64,000 nt of DNA from Bidens hawaiensis. Lineage: Eukaryota; Streptophyta; Magnoliopsida; Asterales; Asteraceae. Below the pieces are notes generated by a model, which worked only from the letters and a program-made list of their open reading frames with translations, had not been told where the DNA came from and did not search any database. The translations under genes were made by a program, and so were the position numbers. Below, in pieces: positions 46,341 to 58,085 of the stretch; the stretch's first letter is position 1, and each line of letters starts with the position of its first letter. The stretch lies in assembly GCA_021521415.1 (NCBI GenBank), contig JAIQDT010002053.1, forward strand, positions 248,001 through 312,000. The letters run 5' to 3'.

Positions 46341-47598
46341 AGAATCGTAAGTTATAGATTTCTAAACTGAATATTTATGTTGTTGTTATTATTATTATTA
46401 TCTTTTTGTCAGATTTACAATATGCTTCACGAAAATATAGATAGAACTTACAATTTTCCTGGCACAATCATGATATGTATCAAGACATCCATGCTCATTG
46501 GTCCTCTTACGTGTACGTTAAAATATTTTGGTTACGTTTGGTCTTCATTTCTTTGTATTCAATGGTTATGATAACATATGTTCTTAATTAAATAATCAGT
46601 AAACTGAGTAGTAAAAACAACAAATCAATATCAAAATAAAGACATGTTACCAACTCAGCATGACTTCTTGCAAATCTTTCTTTGGCCGGCGTGCGTATTT
46701 TTTATTTCGGAACATGCGCGTTACCTTATTTCGAAACTCGGTTGATCACTTTCTTTTGTTTTTATACTTTTGTTTATTTTCTTTTATAGTTTTTGATTTT
46801 TAGCGGGAGAAAAGAAAATATAGTAAAACACAAATATAATGTGATTTTGTTTGAAATATAGAAAAACACAAGAACATGAGAAAAATAATAAAAAGTTTGA
46901 GATATTTGATCCGGCATATATAAGATATGATGGTACATTAACTTAACGTACTTAGCACATGGACAAATTAGACTAAAATTGTCATAAGCTTGATGTATTA
47001 TGAATATGATAGGATTGGCTAGTCAATTAAGTGCTTATGTGATTAACCTAAATACTTTCCAAATCTAGTGGTACAAGATCTTGATGCTTAGTTAAACTCC
47101 ACTTCAAAGTTCTGAAAAGTTTAAAGATTGTTGTGTGTACATGCATTCATTTTTCAAATAAAGTCAAATTTATTTTTCCTCTGCGTGTGTGGTAATACCG
47201 ATATGAAGATTAAGACCTAAGGGTTTTGCTTTATTTTTTTTATTATTTCATAAATGCCTCGGATCTTCTCTTACGTATACTAAAAGAATTAATGTGCGAA
47301 AGTCATGTATCGACCTGAAAGTTAATGCCCTGTACAACTTCAACTTATTTTATCTTTTAATTTTGTTAAAATGGAACGATATCTACGTATGAAAATACCA
47401 GTTTTAAGGGAAAATTTTAACTTTTAGCTTCATTTTCTTTTTAATATTTTTGCATTGTACACAACTAACCAAATTAGTGTAAATTGAAATACATGTGAAA
47501 TATAATGTGTTGATAGAAATTGTGTATGATATGTGGGGTTCGCATATGATTTGTGCTTAATTGAACATTAATTGCATATAATAAAACTACTGAAAGAT
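46341..47598. other. AT-rich spacer, nothing recognised
   Basis: No coding sequence, LTR or terminal inverted repeats are recognised between the LTR of D and the LTR at 47599. Confidence 0.4.
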
Positions 47599-48060
47599 TG
47601 TTAGTGCATGATTTTTTGTCCGTATCTGATTAAATAGGCCATGGGTAGTTTATTAATTATGATGTCATGCAACTTGGCCCATTCGATATGGATTGTAAAG
47701 CGAATGGAGTCCATTCGTTAGACTAAAGTCCCATTCAATAACATAGGAGCTCTTACGCTAGGGGTGTGGCCTATGAGGCTCATTCGCTACTAGAGAGAGC
47801 CCATTCGCAAAGAGATTTTGCGAATGGGAAACCATTCGTTAACGGGATTACCCCATTCGTTAGTGATGTTAGCGAATGTGGCTATGGGCTTATAAATAGG
47901 ACGATCCTATCAAGGAGCATATCAAGGCAGATCGAACTTAACCGTATGTATGTATATATGTATGTATGTATGAAAATATGAGAATCATTGTAATCTTCGG
48001 TTATCGTTATCAATGAAACAATCTTTCAGCTTGATTATAGTTCTATGTTATTTATCATCT
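47599..48060 (+). repeat. copia LTR of the CATTCG-hairpin family
   Basis: It starts TGTTAGTGCATG, has a CATTCG word array at 47688-47880, TATAAAT at 47891 and a (GTAT)n tract at 47942-47972. Hairpins include CCCATTCGCAAA...TTTGCGAATGGG near 47805-47830. The right end is not sharp and no target duplication or primer site was found, so it is a fragment or degenerate solo LTR. Confidence 0.6.
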
Positions 48061-48394
48061 TCTATATCATGATGTATCCAACTGCAAATATATTTTGGCT
48101 CGTATAACGTTTTTAAAAAGATTATTTTTGAGTTTAAAGTGAACAACTATCTCTGCAATCATCGTCAAATTATGTGCATTATAATGTTGAAATGGAAATG
48201 TAAATTAGGAGGTTACTAGTCAATACTATCCAATTTTACGATCTTTGTCACTAAAAATATGTATCGTTTATTGATTTTTCAGTAGTTTGTTTGTTATTTG
48301 AAAATTTTTAACAATTTTTTCAGTGTGTTGTAATATAAATTTTGATTAAAAATAACTTTTTTTTGTATGTTTTAGCTTAAAATTTGTAAAATCC
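48061..48394. other. AT-rich spacer, nothing recognised
   Basis: No gene or repeat is recognised here. Confidence 0.35.
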
Positions 48395-48800
48395 TGAAAT
48401 AACTTGTCGTGCCAATGACATAATGATCGATATGATAATTTATAGTATCTACCCTTTAACACTATGAGTGAAAATCAAAATGGGATTAGATAAACACAAG
48501 ATATCATGTTTTCTTATTTCACTTTATATTAATCCAAGCAGCTTCAGTACATAGATGATTTTAAAATATCACTTATCAAGTACTCTAGAATGAACTACCC
48601 TTTATGATAGCACATAAATCTCATATATACATAATTTAAGAACATATGTGTCGGATATGTCTTATACAATGAATATGTTATGTTCCGTATAAGAACATAT
48701 GCGCCGCATATGGACTTATATGCTTTATAACTTCACAAAAGCACATTCCTACTATTTAGAATACATACAAGACCCTAGCATTTGATATTATGCACTAACA
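48395..48800 (-). repeat. 3' LTR of a minus-strand copia (CGTATAAG family)
   Basis: On the minus strand it begins TGTTAGTGCATAAT at 48800, preceded by a polypurine tract (TGGGGAGTT, 48801-48809). U3 holds the words CTTATAC, CGTATAAG and CATATG-rich palindromes at 48640-48740, like element D. The left end at 48395 is a guess from the ~400-bp length of D. Confidence 0.5.
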
Positions 48801-49564
48801 AACTCCCCATTGAATATTGCTAGGTCTTGATCTTTAATATATCTTCTTAAACTCTATTTAGACGTCTTCAACATTTTTCTGAGTCTTTGTTGCCCCCAGA
48901 CACCTGAAGATTTGGTAATATAATCTTCACTCAGGCTTTGGATCTATCAATTTACCCATGCAGTTTTGATTGCACCCCAGCCATCTAAAGATTCAGTATG
49001 TTGACCTCAATCGGATTTTATATATAGATGGTGATCAGATATATTCAAAATATCACCATCATTGTATCCGATCGGATTCTTGATTCTCCTGACAGATTAC
49101 ATTATAGCTCAATTACAAAATCATCAGGAGATATATCTAGACTAAGTCTTGATTTTATACTATTCGTCCTTGTAACGTGATTTTCATCTTCATCTTCTTC
49201 CGAATCAGCCTCGTCCATCTCATTCATCATCATCATCTAAAAAAACAAAAACAATAGGAAAATACAAGAATGGTTCTATACATCTTAAATGGTAACAAGT
49301 TCAATCATTCAAGAATCATTGTTAACAATACATATATATTTTTTTACTTTATCCAAATAACCTTTGACCGAAAGCCACTTATTGTGAGAACATCAAATGG
49401 ATTAACTAAACTCAACATTAAAAACCCGAGCAATCTAAACTGATTAAGATTTAATTTGATACAAACCTTTGATTCAACATTCGATGTATAAATCTCCTAA
49501 CAGACACCAATTAATAAAAACATACCTGGATTTGATTTCCAAAAACCACACTTAAACCATAAAA
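48801..49564 (-). other. internal 3' end of the copia at 48800, mostly non-coding
   Basis: The polypurine tract at 48801-48809 opens the internal region. A small acidic ORF (49236-49102, 44 aa, MMMMNEMDEADSEEDEDE) follows a TTTTTTTAG acceptor-like site. It may be the last exon of a third ORF. No other coding sequence is recognised before the Helitron at 49565. Confidence 0.3.
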
Positions 49565-50131
49565 TCTAACAATACTAATAAAAGAAAATAATTAGGATGA
49601 TGTGGCAATCCCACATTCATTCTTGGTCTAATCTCTATTCTTATTCATCCTATTTATCCATCGGTTATGGAGCAAAATCATATTGACAAATGAGTTATAA
49701 TTTCCTTTCTAATTCTCTAATCTATCATCTCATTCATCCTAACTATCCATTGGTCATGGGTCAAAATAATTTTGACAAATGGGTTAAAATTTCATTTCTG
49801 ATTTCTAATTTTTCATCTTATTTATCCTACTTATTCATGGGTCATAAGACAAAACAATTTTGAAAAATGAGTTATAATTTTTCTTCTAATTTTCTAATCT
49901 CTCATCCCATTTATCATAGTTATCCACGGGTAATTGGTCAAAACAATTTTTGCAAATATTGTATTAAAAAAAATCGAATTTGTAAATTTGAGATTCTAGA
50001 CTTCTTATTGTTTGTACTATATATTTTATCTTCTTTTTACCTATAATTTGGTTCTTTTTCTTTTCAAATAATGAATCTTTTTATTTTTGTTATTTGACAA
50101 ATCACGTATAATACCCGGGTTTAGAAGCTAG
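49565..50131 (+). mobile_element. small non-autonomous Helitron
   Basis: It starts TCTAACAATACTAATAAAAG after an A and ends CTAG before a T, the A|TC...CTAG|T insertion pattern of plant Helitrons. A GATGATGTGGCA motif near the 5' end and the ACCCGGGT palindrome 8 bases before the CTAG fit Helitron termini. It has no coding capacity. The 3' hairpin is short, so the call is moderate. Confidence 0.55.
49626..49960 (+). repeat. four ~88-bp tandem units in the Helitron
   Basis: Each unit begins TCTAAT, has a CATC/TTATCC block, then GGTCA(T/A), CAAAA-AATTTTGACAAATG and a TTATAATTT-CTTTCTAATT end. Units differ by many substitutions. Confidence 0.7.
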
Positions 50132-50365
50132 TAACTGATATACATAGATGTTTTAAATACTCACCATAAAAGAAATGAAAGAGTATTTAAAGATTCAACA
50201 ACTCATATGTCGGTCCACATTGAAATTTGTGTCTATCACTTCAACACATCCATTAGCAGATTTTGATTCGTGTCATTTACTCCTACGTGGCGTATGTAAG
50301 ATATGTAAGATACACTGTATAAGTCAAAGCTCACTTATGTGACATATATATTTTATATGATGGGT

Positions 50366-51118
50366 TCCAGTGGTGATCAGTCAACGGTTTAACAATTAAA
50401 TTCGGTTTTAATTGGTTTCATAATAATTAATCAAATTAATAATAAACAAGAAAACGCAACGGAATATTAAATCGAGTAATCACCAAAACGGAACCGTACA
50501 GGATCCGTTACATACTATACGAGTACGTGTAAAAAAAAACAAATTAAATAATAACGTACATGACATTATTTAACTTTTACCTCGGTTAATCAATAACCGG
50601 TTAAGACACCGAGGTTCAACGAACGATGCTAGGTGACGAACCAAACGAGCGGGATGGCAGCGGTGCACTACGGCAGCGGCGCAGGCACGACTGTTAGCTT
50701 CCGATGTTGCAGCAGCGGAAAGCCGGTGTCAGAGATGGACAGAAGATCGAGCGGGAAGTTACAGCCGTGAGTTTTGTTTGGTTGACTTCCTTTTCTTTGT
50801 TTCCGATGTCACGTAGGGTTTTAGTAACCCATAATAATCTGTATATATAAATAATATTATAGATATCTCAAATAAATATTAACCGGACCTCAAAGTCCAT
50901 CTCGATCCAACTCTCGTCCAAAGCCCGAACCAGTTTACTTAATCAGTAAACAAACGTTATTAATTTATTACTTATATTTGGTAAAAATAATAAATTCTGT
51001 TAGTTGTTCGCCATTACCGGTTAAGCGGGTTTATTGTCCGTTGCCCAAGGTGTAACTCTTACGGGTCAAAACCCTGTCGGCCGCGTTGACTTAATCGAAC
51101 TGGTCCATAACTCCAACA
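50366..51118 (-). repeat. 3' LTR of copia element F
   Basis: On the minus strand it begins TGTTGGAGTTATGGACC at 51118. The polypurine tract AAGTGGGAGAC (51119-51130) directly precedes it. A TATA-like tract (TATTTATATATAC, about 50840-50855) divides U3 from a GC-rich R region. The left end near 50366 is approximate. Confidence 0.65.
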
Positions 51119-51132
51119 GTCTCCCACTTGAA

Positions 51133-51963
51133 CGGTTTCTGGTTAAGTTGCTCAACGCTGATAACCAGCGGTGCTCTAGCTACACATGGTTGCCCCCAAC
51201 AGGTTATGACATTTTAAATTCATTAACCAAAGGATCTTAGAATACACTATTGCAAGATAATGAAAATATAGTAATCGTTGTCATCTATCCTTTCCGTATA
51301 AAACACCAATTGAACAATGAGACATGGATCAGATCAATCTCATATGACGTTCAACCATTATCGTTTCCATTCTTAAGTCAAAGTGGTCCAATCAAACACA
51401 CAGTAAGTTTGGGTGAGGCCTCACACTTCACCAGTTTGAATCAACGAAGGCGCCAAGATGTCTAACTGTTACATATCATGTAAGAGTACAGAATCCCATC
51501 TTGATTACATACAACTCCCACTGAACTTCAGAATACTCCCAACCAATGCCTTTATGATTGGCAGTTACGCGACAGCGTTTGCCACTGATCAAAGAATACC
51601 TTTAGTAAACGAAAGTTCTAATATGTATCTCAGGTCTAAGGATACTAAATGAGCATACCAATATCAAATGCATCTTATGACTAAGATCCATGAAGATGAT
51701 TTGATGCGAGTTACATCCAACGTCATTCATAATGAGGTCTGTGAGTTTGGAAGTCAACCCTTTGAGTCCAAAGTCAAAATAGTCTTAATTCAGAATCGCT
51801 CCGACGAGTCTGACCGACTACGGATAATTTAGAATACAATATTCATGGATTAAATGTATTAAAATGAACACAGTTATAATATTCAACGTTTGCATTTAAC
51901 CATTAAATCAAAAGTGAACTCAAAAGTATAACTGTTTAAATGTTCATACATCCAAATACTAAA
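51133..51963 (-). other. 3' untranslated region of copia F
   Basis: This is the space between the pol stop and the polypurine tract. Short plus-strand ORFs here have no supporting features. Confidence 0.5.
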
Positions 51964-53955
51964 TCAAAACAAATTACTAGCTAATCTGAGACCTATAGCA
52001 TCCCTGTGTTGGTCATGCTTGTCCTGAGTCATCGGCTTAGTGAACGGGTTTGCTAGGTTTTGATATGTGTCTCCTTTGCTTATTATGATGTCATCTCGTT
52101 CCAGTATCTCCCGTATGAGGTGGAACTTCCTTAGAATGTGCTTGGCTCTATAATGAGATATGGGCTCTTTGGCCTGAGCAATAGCACCTGGGTTATCACA
52201 AAACACCTCGATTGGTTTGCGAATACTCGGAACCACATCGAGATCGGTGATGAACTTCTTCATCCAAGAAGCCTCTTTAGCAGCATCCGATGCAGCTATA
52301 TATTCGGATTTGGTGGTAGAATCCGCCACTACACTCTGCTTGGAGCTCTTCCAATAAATGGCTCCTCCATTGAGAGTGAAAACGAAACCTGACTGTGAGC
52401 GAGAATCATCTCGGTCAGTCTGGAAGCTAGCATCAGTGTAACACCTTACAGTGAGCTCCTCTTCCACTCCCCCAAACACCAAGAAGATATCTTTGGTCCT
52501 ATTCAAGTAACTTAGAATATTCTTTACAGCAGTCCAATGGGCCATGCCAGGACTCTGTTGAAAACGACTGGTCATGCTCAAGGCATACGAGACATCTGGT
52601 CTAGTACACAACATAGCATACATGATAGAACCAACCGCTGAAGCATATGGAATTGCTTGCATATGCTTAGATTCAATGTCCGTTGCTGGAGATTGTGATT
52701 TGCTCAACACGGTTCCTTTAGTCATTGGAACAGCTCCTCTCTTGGTGTTTTCCATTGAGAAGCGTGCCATTACTTTGTCTATGTAAGTACTTTGACTTAG
52801 CCCTAGAATCCGCTTAGATCTATCTCTATAGATCTTTATTTCCAGAATATATGCGGCTTCTCCAAGATCTTTCATTGCAAAACAAGATTCCAACCAGTGC
52901 TTAACTTCCTTAAGCATAGGAATGTTGTTTTCCATGATCAGTATATCATCCACATACAAGATGAGGAATGATATAGTGCTCCTACTAGCCTTTCTGTAAA
53001 CACAAGGCTCATCTTCATTTTTGACAAAACCAAACTCTTTGATTTTCTCATCAAAGTGAAGATTCCAGCTTCGAGATGCTTGCTTAAGTCCATAAATGAA
53101 CTTATTTAATTTGCAAACCCTATTAGGATATCTTGGATCGACAAAACCTTCAGGCTGAACCATATAAACATCTTCAGAAAGATGTCCATTAAGAAAAACG
53201 GTTTTGACATCCATTTGCCATATCTCGTAGTTATAGTGCGCGGCTATGGCAAGTAATATCCTTATTGACTTAGTCATAGCAATGGGCGAAAAGGTTTCAT
53301 CATATTCAACACCTTGAGTTTGAGTAAAACCTTTCACGACTAGCCGTGCCTTATAGGTTTGTACATTTCCACGCATGTCGGTTTTTCTCTTGAAAATCCA
53401 TTTGCTCCCTACTGCCCGACTATCGGGGGGTAGCTCAACCAAGTTCCAAACTTGGTTATCCTGCATGGATTGCATCTCGGCATTCATGGCATCCTTCCAT
53501 TTCTCGGATTCTGGATCCAAGATAGCAGATTCGTAGTTAGTAGGCTCTTCGCCAAACTCGGCTACTAATAAGACTTCGGGACCATCTAGATGCCATAAGT
53601 ATCTAGAATTGGGTACGGGAGTCCTACTACTTTTGCGAATGCTCGTGTTCACGTCTGACGTATCAGCAACAAAAACTTGTTGATCAGACGCTCCAACTTC
53701 CTCAGCGGTTGTTTGTGGTTCTTGAATTTCTTCAAGATCGATGATGTTATCTCCAGTTTCTCGATTGAGAAATTTCTTCTCAAGGAAGTGGCCTTTCCTC
53801 TTGATAGAAATCGTATTTGTATTAGGATGAAAGAAGTAATAACCGCTTTGGTTATAGTATCCGATGAAAACAACTTTTACGCCGCGGGGATCAAGTTTGT
53901 CATCAGACTCACTTGAGATGTAAGCATCACATCCCCATACTCTAAAGTAAGACAA
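51964..53955 (-). pseudogene. reverse transcriptase and RNase H of copia F
   Basis: A 663-aa open stretch. The first part holds the end of integrase (MSYFRVWGCDAYI, FIGYYNQSGYYF). RT has SKWIFKRKTDMRG, FSPIAMTKSIRILLAIAA, QMDVKTVFLNG and an intact catalytic YVDDILIM (about 52950). RNase H has SRSQSGFVFTLNGGAIYWKSSKQSVVADSTTKSEYIAASDAA-type text and ISHYRAKHI. It runs to FTKPM near 52030 and stops at 51964. This is the best preserved ORF of element F; the upstream parts are broken, so it cannot be made as a polyprotein. Confidence 0.92.
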
Positions 53956-54880
53956 TTTGGGCTTCTTTCCCTTGTGCCATATCTCATATGGGTTTTGTCT
54001 ATCTTCTTAGTTAGAGCTAGATCGACAATGCAGGCGGCGGTCATAAGGGCATAACCCCAAAAGGAGTGAGGCAAGTTAGTTCTACACATCATCGATCGAA
54101 CCATGTTCAGCAAAGTTTGATTTCTCCTCTCGCTCACGCCATTATGTTGGGGTGTGCCACGTGGAGTAAGCTGTGAAACAATTCCATTCTCTTTAAGATG
54201 AGTGATGAATTCTGAACTGAGATACTCTCCACATCGATCTGATCGAAGCATTTTATTGGTTTTACCATGTTTTTTCTCCACTTCATTTTGAAACTCTTTG
54301 AACCTTTCAAAAGTTTCGTGTTTGTGTTTCATAAGATACACATAAGCGTATCGACTATAATCGTCGATAAAGGAAACGAAGTATCTTTCATGGTTTCTAG
54401 TCATGGTTCTAAAAGGTCCACATACATCAGAATGTATGAGTCCTAACAAATCACTTGCTCGTTCACTTTTATGAGTGAAGGAGTCTTTGGCGAGTTTCCA
54501 GCTAAGCAAGATTCGCAATCATCAAACGAGTCCGGTCCTGTGGATTTAATAATCCCTTCGGATTGGAGTCTTTTAACTCTTGCCTTGCTTATGTGGCCAA
54601 GTCGGCAATGCCATAGAAAAGTATCATTGATGCTAGTCTTGATAGGTTTTGAAAGATGATATATGTTATTATCTGGTTGAACATCAATCTCATAAATACC
54701 ATTTCGAGGTTTAGACTCAAATTAAAAGATATCGTTTAAGTAAGCAGAAACAGCCATGCCATTAAAAACGTACTTAAAACCTTGTTCAAGCAACAATGAA
54801 AATGAAATGATGTTTCTGGTCAAACCAGGAGCATACAAACAATTATTCAAAGGAAAAACTATGTCAGATGGACAAGTAAA
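53956..54880 (-). pseudogene. integrase of copia F, frameshifted
   Basis: The zinc region (CRLGHISKARVKRL and CESCLAG-type text) lies about 54540-54640. The catalytic core has HSDVCGPF (about 54430), RSDRCGEYLSSEF (about 54235; the family has RSDNGGEY, so two residues next to the Asp have changed) and NGVSERRN (about 54135). Frameshifts lie near 54500 and 53990. Confidence 0.85.
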
Positions 54881-54889
54881 ATGAAAAAC

Positions 54890-55963
54890 TCAAGTTGCCA
54901 GAACTGGTACTCTCTTCCCATTTCCAATAATGAGTTCCATGCTGCCTTTATTCAGTTTCTTCCACTTCTCAGGCTCCTGCAAGATATTAACACTGTGGAA
55001 ACCACATCTGGTATCAAATACCCATGTGTTGCTAGAGACAGTGAAAAGTTCAATAACGTATATGGAAATACCTCGAGAAGTGCCTTCACCATTGGCCTTC
55101 TTCTTTGCTATCTCAGCTAGATGCTCGGGGCAGTTACACATCCAGTGCCCCATCTTGTTGCACTTGTAGCACTGGTGCTCCTCAGGAGGCGGCGGTGGTG
55201 ACTTTGCAACTTTCTTGTTAGTGTTGGTGGCAGAATTGGTAGAAACAGTAACTTTCTTCTTGCCTTTTCCCTTATAACCCCGATTCTTGGGTTTAGGCTT
55301 CTTTACACCAGCAGATCGGATCATCAGAACTTGATTGGTCCTAGAAGTAATGTTCATCTATGCCATTTTGAGCATGTTGTGCACCTCCGGCACTGTCTTT
55401 ACCCAGCCGTTCATGTTGAAATTCATTACGAACTGGTCGTAAGAGCTGGGGAGAGAGTTGAGGATGAAATCAGCTGCCATCTCATCGGGCAGGGGATAAT
55501 CAAGTTTCTTAAGCTGATCGATGTGCCCCTTCATCTTAAGAACATGTGCACTGACGGGAGACCCTTCTGCCATTTTGCAACTAATGAGTTGTTTCATGGT
55601 ATCGAACCGTTCCTGACGGGCTTGTTTTTGGAACATGCCCTTGAGTTGTTCCAGCATCTCATAGGCACCAAAGTCTTCTAAGCCCTTTGCGAGCTCAGAA
55701 GTCATGGTGGCTAGCATAATACAGGAGACATCAGCCGAGTCATCCCTATGCTTCTCAAGAATTTTTCGAGCAGTGGCTGTGTTGTTTTTAGGCTCGGCTG
55801 GAACAGGTCCATTCAGAACATACAGGTGCTTTGCCATGGTGAGAACAAGTCTCAAGTTGCGGTGCCATTCGATGAAGTTGGTACCGTTCAGTTTATCCTT
55901 CTCAAGGATAGACTTAAGGGCGTAGGGTGAGTTTTCGTTTGATGACATCTGTTTAAAAATCAA
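54890..55963 (-). pseudogene. gag and protease of copia F
   Basis: Gag starts at 55963 or at the MSSNEN ATG at 55948. It has LNGTNFIEWHRNLRLVL, FDTMKQLISCKM and PSSYDQFVMNFNMNGW. An in-frame TAG at 55358 cuts it; the frame then continues with a Lys-rich stretch and the knuckle CYKCNKMGHWMCNCP (about 55130-55175). The protease reads VFDTRCGFHS where the family has DTGCGSH: the Gly codon is AGA at 55007-55009, expected to kill the enzyme. Confidence 0.88.
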
Positions 55964-57104
55964 AAGTAAATTTAATTAGTATTTCGATGTAGTAGTCCTA
56001 TTATTAATGACCCAATAACATTAATGAAATAGGAGCAAGAGAATCTGGCTTCCAGTTATTAAAGGCAGCTGTAGCACACAACATTAATAAGTGGTTAGGC
56101 AGACTGACAACGATTGTCAATTGTGAATAAAGCACAAATCTCGGTCATGAGGCCTATTGTGACAACGTTGTCTGTATAGATACGTTTAGCCTCATCATTT
56201 CCCACTTTAAGTTTCCATACAGCTTTAGCACGTAACAGAAGAGTAAAGTAATAGTTTTCCTAGTATAGTGACGTGTGAAAGGGCCGGATGTGTCAACGAA
56301 ACGCTTTCACCTTGATAGGATAGGCTAGAAAACAAGTGCGGTGCTTTAGCTCCAAACACTCGAAATTTCGCAGTATGCCTCAAGTGTGACTTGTAGTAGG
56401 ATTAGCATAAACTATTGGTTTTTAAATTGGGATTAATTTTATAATTACGAAATAGAGTAAAAGTCAAATTTTACTGTATTTATTATCAGGATAAAAAATG
56501 ATGAACCCTTTCATCTCTCAGGACACTTAGTTTTAAATAACCTGTTAAAAACTAAGTTTGTCGCGATACGGCTAACCAATTTTAAGTTAATAGTTAAACT
56601 ATTAAGTTATAAGGTTTTGGAAAATAAAATTTAGTTTAATTTTGCAAAAACTCAATTGGTTAATGAAAATTTATTTTAATATATTTGGTATTAGGTTGGT
56701 GGTATTACAACCGATTATAATCAAGCAAGCAACCACAATAGCAAACAAGAATATGTAAATCTTAAATGGTCAAAAGGTGATTGGTCTTGCTAGAGCCTAT
56801 TAGCAAGACCAATCAGGTCAAGGGGTCATAACACAAAAAACCACAAGGATGGACTCCGGGTGCATCCGGTCATCTTAGCTAACTCCCACTGACTTCAAGA
56901 ACTTCATGAGCTCGTCCTCGGTTTTCCTTCGGGTCTTCTTCATTACAATATTAAAAATACATATAATGAAAAACAAAACCCTATCTATTACAATTTTGAA
57001 CCATCAAAGTGGCCAAAAAACATAAAATAAAACCGAAAAATAAAATACAACTTTGAACCATCCATGTGGCCAAAATCAAACAACTAATCACACAAGGTCG
57101 GGCC
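55964..57104. other. leader side of copia F; no LTR recognised
   Basis: I do not find a primer site or a copy of the 50366-51118 LTR. A 15-bp perfect inverted repeat with an 8-base loop lies at 56778-56815. A duplicated phrase with TTTGAACCATC and GTGGCCAAAA occurs at 56995 and 57053. A 22-codon minus-strand ORF (56876-56943, MKKTRRKTEDELMKFLKSVG) is visible and may be chance. Confidence 0.4.
56778..56815. repeat. perfect 15-bp inverted repeat
   Basis: TGATTGGTCTTGCTA and TAGCAAGACCAATCA face each other across GAGCCTAT. The structure is long for chance in this base composition. It is not near a recognised terminator or LTR end. Confidence 0.75.
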
Positions 57105-58085
57105 TGTAACACCCCGTAACCGCAGCGGAAACGTACACGGGATGCAACAGACACATCTGATATCAACAGCATTGTTTATAAAGAAAACACCACTACATTA
57201 AATTAAACGTATTACATTGTTCTGAGTTTCATAACCATCTAAGCGTTATCACATAAGTGTTACCGATAGTACATTAACATATTTAATGCAAGATATAGAT
57301 CTCTAGACTTCCACAAAATAGCACACAGCATCGAACACATATCACTTATTCCAGTTTGAGTGTACCTAGAAAGCATGTAAAGAAAACGGGTCAACTACGA
57401 ATAGTTGGTGTGTTTCACTAATTTATATAAACCATAAATCAGTATAAAAATCATATGTTAATGATGAAATTATGCTAAGTCCGTAAGTGAAAACTCTATT
57501 AACCCAGAAACACATTAAATGACCCCTGGGGACACTGTTAACCCAGAACATATCAAATAACCCCTGGGGACACTGTTAACCCAGTACATATCAAATAACC
57601 TCTGGGGACACTGTTAACCCAGAGCATATCAAATACCCTCTGGGGACGCTGTTAACCCAGAACCATATCCAATAACCTCTGGGGACACTGTTAACCCAGA
57701 AACATATCCAATACCCTCTGGGAACACTGTTAACCCAGAAATATCTCCAATAACCCTCTGGGAACTATGTTACCCCAGAACAACCCCATACGATAACAAT
57801 TTATATACTCTGAGCCATAAACAATATATATAAATATACAAGTGTTTCCATACGATCAGTATGTACTTAACTACTTTGAATAATAACATGCTTTCCGCCC
57901 CGGGAAAATATTTCAAACAGTTCAGTAAAAAGGGGCTCGTGAAACTCACCTTAGCACATGCAAGCAGGTAACAACAATCATTATCAGTTAATCCGTCCAA
58001 TCTGTAATATGATCCCTTTCGTTTTCCGCCACTACAAGCTACAAACTCATCTCTCCGCCTTATCAACCACTAAATACAGATCCTC
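57105..58085 (-). mobile_element. gypsy family-B LTR fragment with internal deletion
   Basis: The left end, TGTAACACCCCGTAACCGC, is the inverse of the LTR B 3' end (13270-13324). The right end, 58020-58085, matches 351-415 of the fragment at the window start. The middle of the LTR is absent in this copy. It contains an expanded minisatellite. Confidence 0.82.
57496..57785 (-). repeat. expanded 38-39-bp minisatellite, seven to eight units
   Basis: Units share TTAACCCAGAA, an ATATC-like middle and CCTCTGGGGACACTG. It is the same minisatellite as at 12761 and 21921, with more units. Confidence 0.88.

Noticed and set aside
51034..51652. Three plus-strand ORFs of 64-71 codons
   Set aside because: They cover the LTR and 3' untranslated region of copia F on the opposite strand and have no motifs.
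52138..52392. Plus-strand ORF opposite copia F RNase H
   Set aside because: Shadow of a well-supported minus-strand frame.
57496..57785. Regular repeat-spacer pattern resembling a CRISPR array
   Set aside because: The units are full-length tandem repeats without unique spacers, in a plant LTR.
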